Assembly: GCF_001590925.1 (NCBI RefSeq)
Contig: NZ_BCTU01000012.1
Coordinates: 157,564-221,563 of the forward strand
Reading direction: 5' to 3'
DNA: 64,000 nt
From: Serratia plymuthica NBRC 102599
GTDB lineage: Bacteria; Pseudomonadota; Gammaproteobacteria; Enterobacterales; Enterobacteriaceae
Positions 61,083 through 64,000 of the stretch are shown here, one piece after another; the first letter of the stretch is position 1; each line of letters opens with the position of its first letter. The position numbers and the translations under genes were made by a program. Below the pieces are notes generated by a model. That model had not been told where the DNA came from. It searched no databases and saw only the letters and a list, made by a program, of their open reading frames with translations.

Positions 61083-61096
61083 GGATAAGAATAACG

Positions 61097-61837
61097 ATGG
61101 AAGCAACGATTAGGGTTCCCAAATACGAGCTGCGCGGTTTCAGCCTTTGGGGATTTCGCGATATGGCGCAATGCATGGATTTTCTGTTTGACGGCGGCCA
61201 GGTAAAGCAGGGCACGCTGGTGGCGATGAACGCAGAAAAGATACTGAAGGCGGAGGAAGATGCGGCGTTGCATGCGTTGCTGGACGAAGCGGAATACAAA
61301 TATGCCGACGGTATCAGCATGGTGCGATCAATCCGCCGCAAATATCCGGGTGCCGAGGTGTCGCGCGTAGCGGGAGCCGATCTGTGGGAAGCGCTGATGC
61401 AGCGTGCCGGTCGTGAGGGGACGCCGGTGTTCCTGATTGGCGGCAAACCTTCGGTATTGGCGGAAACCGAGCAGAAGCTGCGCAGCCAGTGGAATGTGAA
61501 CCTGGTCGGCAGCCAGGATGGTTACTTCAAGCCTGAACAGCGCGATGCGCTGTTTGAACGCATCCGCGTCAGCGGCGCCGCTATAGTGACGGTTGCCATG
61601 GGATCGCCGAAACAGGAAATCCTGATGCGCGACTGCCGCAAGGTGCATCCGCAGGCATTGTATATGGGCGTAGGCGGGACCTACGACGTGTTCACCGGTC
61701 ATGTGAAACGCGCGCCAAGGGTCTGGCAGAATCTGGGTCTGGAGTGGCTCTACCGGCTGCTCAGTCAACCCAGCCGGATTGGCCGTCAGTTGAAACTGCT
61801 GAAGTTTGTGAGTTACTACTACCGCGGTAAGATGTGA
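61097..61837 (+). CDS. wecG: UDP-ManNAcA transferase WecG
   Basis: A 246-residue GT26 enzyme that adds ManNAcA to lipid I, giving ECA lipid II. Family blocks are [48 protein letters not shown] and [16 protein letters not shown], with [13 protein letters not shown]. Length equals E. coli WecG (RffM). It is the last gene of the operon; an imperfect dyad follows at about 61845-61872 without a T run. Confidence 0.97.
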   Translation: MEATIRVPKYELRGFSLWGFRDMAQCMDFLFDGGQVKQGTLVAMNAEKILKAEEDAALHALLDEAEYKYADGISMVRSIRRKYPGAEVSRVAGADLWEALMQRAGREGTPVFLIGGKPSVLAETEQKLRSQWNVNLVGSQDGYFKPEQRDALFERIRVSGAAIVTVAMGSPKQEILMRDCRKVHPQALYMGVGGTYDVFTGHVKRAPRVWQNLGLEWLYRLLSQPSRIGRQLKLLKFVSYYYRGKM

Positions 61838-62207
61838 TAACTGCGTCGGGGTGTTTAGTGCTGCCCTGACGTATTCGCTTGTTCAAATAACCTGCTTTAT
61901 GACGTATTAGCCAGCACCTCTATAACCTCAGACCCTAAGCCCACCCTCATTTATTCCATAAAGTTTTAAGTTGCGGTTTGCTTATAGCAGCAAAATGCGA
62001 AACGATACCGTCCGGAAATTATCCCCAGTTGCCGGCGCCCGGTGCGGTAGTGCTGAACGACGTTTTTCTCGCCGTAAGATTGCCCCGATCACATATTGAT
62101 GTCAGCCAAAGCGGCGGGGGATGATTTACTCTATTTTCATCAAAAAACAATAACGACCGGCAGCGGCCGGCATGCAAACACAATCAAAAAAACATCATTG
62201 AGGATTT
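61838..62207. other. wecG-yifK intergenic region
   Basis: 370 bases without a gene. It contains the imperfect dyad after wecG, an AT-rich promoter-like zone, a GCCGGC-rich dyad at 62157-62172 and a CA/A-rich G-poor stretch just before yifK. The yifK promoter could not be placed exactly. Confidence 0.5.
62176..62200 (+). promoter_or_regulatory. CA/A-rich element before yifK, possible GcvB target
   Basis: A nearly G-free AC-rich stretch ends at the TGAGGA ribosome site (62199-62204). In Salmonella yifK is a known target of the sRNA GcvB, which recognises such sequence. Confidence 0.4.
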
Positions 62208-63611
62208 ATGGCACACATTGAAAAACCGCAAGGACTGCACCGGGGGCTCGAAGCCCGGCATATTGAGCTGATTGCTCTGGGCGGCACCATTGGCGTCGGT
62301 CTGTTTATGGGGTCGGCCAGCACGTTGAAATGGGCGGGGCCATCGGTCTTGTTGGCCTATATCATCGCCGGGCTGTTCGTGTTCTTTATTATGCGCTCGA
62401 TGGGCGAAATGCTGTTTCTGGAGCCGGTAGCGGGCTCTTTTGCCGTTTATGCGCATAAATATATGAGGCCGTATTTCGGTTACCTCACCGCCTGGGGCTA
62501 TTGGTTTATGTGGATTGCCGTTGGCATCTCCGAAATCACTGCCATTGGGGTCTATGTCCAGTTCTGGTTCCCGGAAATCCCGCAGTGGGTGCCGGCGCTG
62601 ATCGCCGTGGCGATGGTGGCGCTGGCCAACCTGGCGGCGGTGCGCCTGTATGGCGAGCTGGAGTTCTGGTTTGCCATGATTAAGGTGACCACCATCATTG
62701 TGATGATTCTGGTGGGATTGGGAGTGATCTTCTTTGGCTTTGGCAACGGCGGTGAGCCGATCGGCTTTGCCAATCTTACGCAGCACGGCGGTTTCTTTGC
62801 CGGCGGCTGGAAGGGCTTCCTGTTTGCGCTGTGTATTGTCGTGGCGTCCTATCAGGGGGTTGAGCTGGTCGGCATTACCGCCGGCGAAGCCAAGAACCCG
62901 CAGGTTACGCTGAAACGCGCGATTAACAATATCCTGTGGCGCATTCTGATCTTCTATGTCGGTGCCATCTTTGTCATCGTCACTATCTTCCCATGGAACG
63001 GTATCGGCACTACCGGCAGCCCGTTCGTGCTGACTTTCGCCAAGATCGGCATCGTCGCCGCCGCCGGTATCATTAACTTCGTGGTGCTGACTGCGGCGCT
63101 GTCCGGCTGCAACAGCGGCATGTACAGCGGTGGCCGCATGTTGTACGCCCTGGCCAAGAACCGCCAACTGCCCGCTTCGTTGACCAAGCTGTCCGCCAGC
63201 GGCGTGCCGGTGAACTGCATTGCCGTGACCATCGTCTGCCTGCTGGTCGGCTCCGGGTTGAACTATCTCATTCCGAATCCGCAGCAGGTGTTTGTTTACG
63301 TCTACAGCGCCAGCGTGCTGCCTGGTATGGTGCCGTGGTTTGTGGTGCTGATCAGCCAGCTGTATTTCCGTCGCGCTCATAAAGAAGCGATCAAAACCCA
63401 CAGTTTCAAGTCAGTGATGTTCCCGTATGTGAACTATCTGACCATCGCTTTTCTGGTCTGCGTGCTGATTGGCATGGGAATTAACCCGGATACGCGAATT
63501 TCTTTGTTGGTCGGGGCGATTTTCTTAGCGGGTGTTAGCCTGTGTTACTTTGCTTTCGGCATGCACAAGAAACATCATCCGGCTGAAAAGCGGGCAGAAA
63601 TGCAGCAATAA
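62208..63611 (+). CDS. yifK: Amino acid permease YifK (ThrP), threonine/serine:H+ symporter
   Basis: A 467-residue APC-family inner-membrane symporter with 12 helices. The N-terminal [28 protein letters not shown] block (short form [12 protein letters not shown]), [16 protein letters not shown] and [17 protein letters not shown] are family hallmarks. E. coli YifK (461 residues) transports threonine and serine. It stands between the ECA operon and the argX tRNA operon as in E. coli. Confidence 0.95.
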   Translation: MAHIEKPQGLHRGLEARHIELIALGGTIGVGLFMGSASTLKWAGPSVLLAYIIAGLFVFFIMRSMGEMLFLEPVAGSFAVYAHKYMRPYFGYLTAWGYWFMWIAVGISEITAIGVYVQFWFPEIPQWVPALIAVAMVALANLAAVRLYGELEFWFAMIKVTTIIVMILVGLGVIFFGFGNGGEPIGFANLTQHGGFFAGGWKGFLFALCIVVASYQGVELVGITAGEAKNPQVTLKRAINNILWRILIFYVGAIFVIVTIFPWNGIGTTGSPFVLTFAKIGIVAAAGIINFVVLTAALSGCNSGMYSGGRMLYALAKNRQLPASLTKLSASGVPVNCIAVTIVCLLVGSGLNYLIPNPQQVFVYVYSASVLPGMVPWFVVLISQLYFRRAHKEAIKTHSFKSVMFPYVNYLTIAFLVCVLIGMGINPDTRISLLVGAIFLAGVSLCYFAFGMHKKHHPAEKRAEMQQ

Positions 63612-63696
63612 CCGGTAAAAAGGGGCTACGGATAGCGCTTTCCTGCGCGGGAGTGAGCAAAGCGTAATCAAACGCAACATTTCTGCGAAAAAGCAC

Positions 63697-63725
63697 TAGA
63701 CAGGATTGGGTTAAATCCGTAGTAT
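63697..63725 (+). promoter_or_regulatory. Promoter of the argX-hisR tRNA operon
   Basis: -35 TAGACA (63697-63702), 17-base spacer, -10 TAGTAT (63720-63725) and a C-rich discriminator (CCCCTCCCGC). The first tRNA starts 21 bases after the -10 box. Confidence 0.65.
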
Positions 63726-63746
63726 CCCCTCCCGCAACGGCGCTAT

Positions 63747-63823
<77 letters not shown>

Positions 63824-63881
63824 TTAAGTTTGTGTGCAAGAGCTGCGGTGGTAGTATTACCGCGTGAAGTTAAGAAGTAAT

Positions 63882-63958
63882 GGTGGCTATAGCTCAGTTG
63901 GTAGAGCCCTGGATTGTGATTCCAGTTGTCGTGGGTTCGAGTCCCATTAGCCACCCCA
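63882..63958 (+). tRNA. hisR: tRNA-His (anticodon GTG)
   Basis: A 77-base tRNA with the extra 5' G (position -1) specific to tRNA-His and encoded CCA. Anticodon loop TTGTGAT gives GTG. It lies 58 bases after tRNA-Arg, in the same transcript. leuT and a further tRNA-Pro are expected just beyond the window. Confidence 0.96.
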
Positions 63959-64000
63959 CTTCCTAAGAGAAGTGATGAATTGTAAGCTGTTTTGTGACTG

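Noticed and set aside
62184..63401. A 405-codon antisense frame in yifK
   Set aside because: Antisense of conserved membrane helices gives a polar, repetitive His/Asp protein of no known family.

Overview
The window is chromosomal DNA of an enterobacterium, almost certainly a Serratia species. Coding density and GC are high. The gene at 13148 encodes a 563-residue chitinase A that matches the Serratia marcescens ChiA family nearly end to end, with scattered substitutions that suggest a relative of the reference strain. All other genes are enterobacterial orthologues in recognisable order. No prophage, IS element, rRNA operon or CRISPR array was seen.

Layout. (1) 1-4237: beta-glucoside uptake and hydrolysis: the 3' part of a bglF-type PTS permease, a 6-phospho-beta-glucosidase and an OprB-type porin. 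(2) 4241-6000: a small RSH-like HD hydrolase, the peroxide sensor OhrR and the peroxidase Ohr. (3) 6224-11717: the lipid A-core (Kdo) phosphoethanolamine transferase eptB, then uhpA, uhpB and a uhpC broken by one in-frame TGA. No uhpT follows. (4) 11798-14888: a tRNA-Pro whose 3' end and terminator are duplicated 163 bp downstream, a TumE/TumA-type toxin-antitoxin pair with a repeated operator, and chiA. (5) 15441-21188: the dipeptide ABC transporter dppABCDF. (6) 21452-37798: a complete cellulose biosynthesis locus, with bcsEFG divergent from bcsRQABZC, followed by the c-di-GMP phosphodiesterase hmsP. (7) 38099-41162: dctA and a frameshifted yhjJ. (8) 41187-48665: ppiC, rep, gppA, rhlB (frameshifted in a poly-A tract), trxA and rho. 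(9) 48915-61837: the full enterobacterial common antigen operon wecA-wzzE-wecB-wecC-rffG-rffH-wecD-wecE-wzxE-wecF-wzyE-wecG. (10) 62208-64000: the amino acid permease yifK/thrP and the start of the argX-hisR tRNA operon.

How the genes work together. The bcs block makes cellulose (BcsAB with BcsZ and BcsC), decorates it with phosphoethanolamine (BcsG, BcsF) and tunes it through c-di-GMP (PilZ domain of BcsA, RxGD motif of BcsE); HmsP would degrade that signal. The wec block makes UDP-ManNAcA and TDP-Fuc4NAc, builds the trisaccharide on undecaprenyl phosphate, and flips and polymerises it. EptB and BcsG are both phosphoethanolamine transferases, acting on LPS core and on cellulose.

The most unusual points are the repeat-flanked, hairpin-rich tRNA-Pro junction beside a toxin-antitoxin pair and chiA; the paired TTGATG-N10-CATCAA operator of that pair; three otherwise intact genes (uhpC, yhjJ, rhlB) each broken by a single-base event; and structured leaders before hmsP and yhjJ. 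No wholly novel multi-gene system was found.
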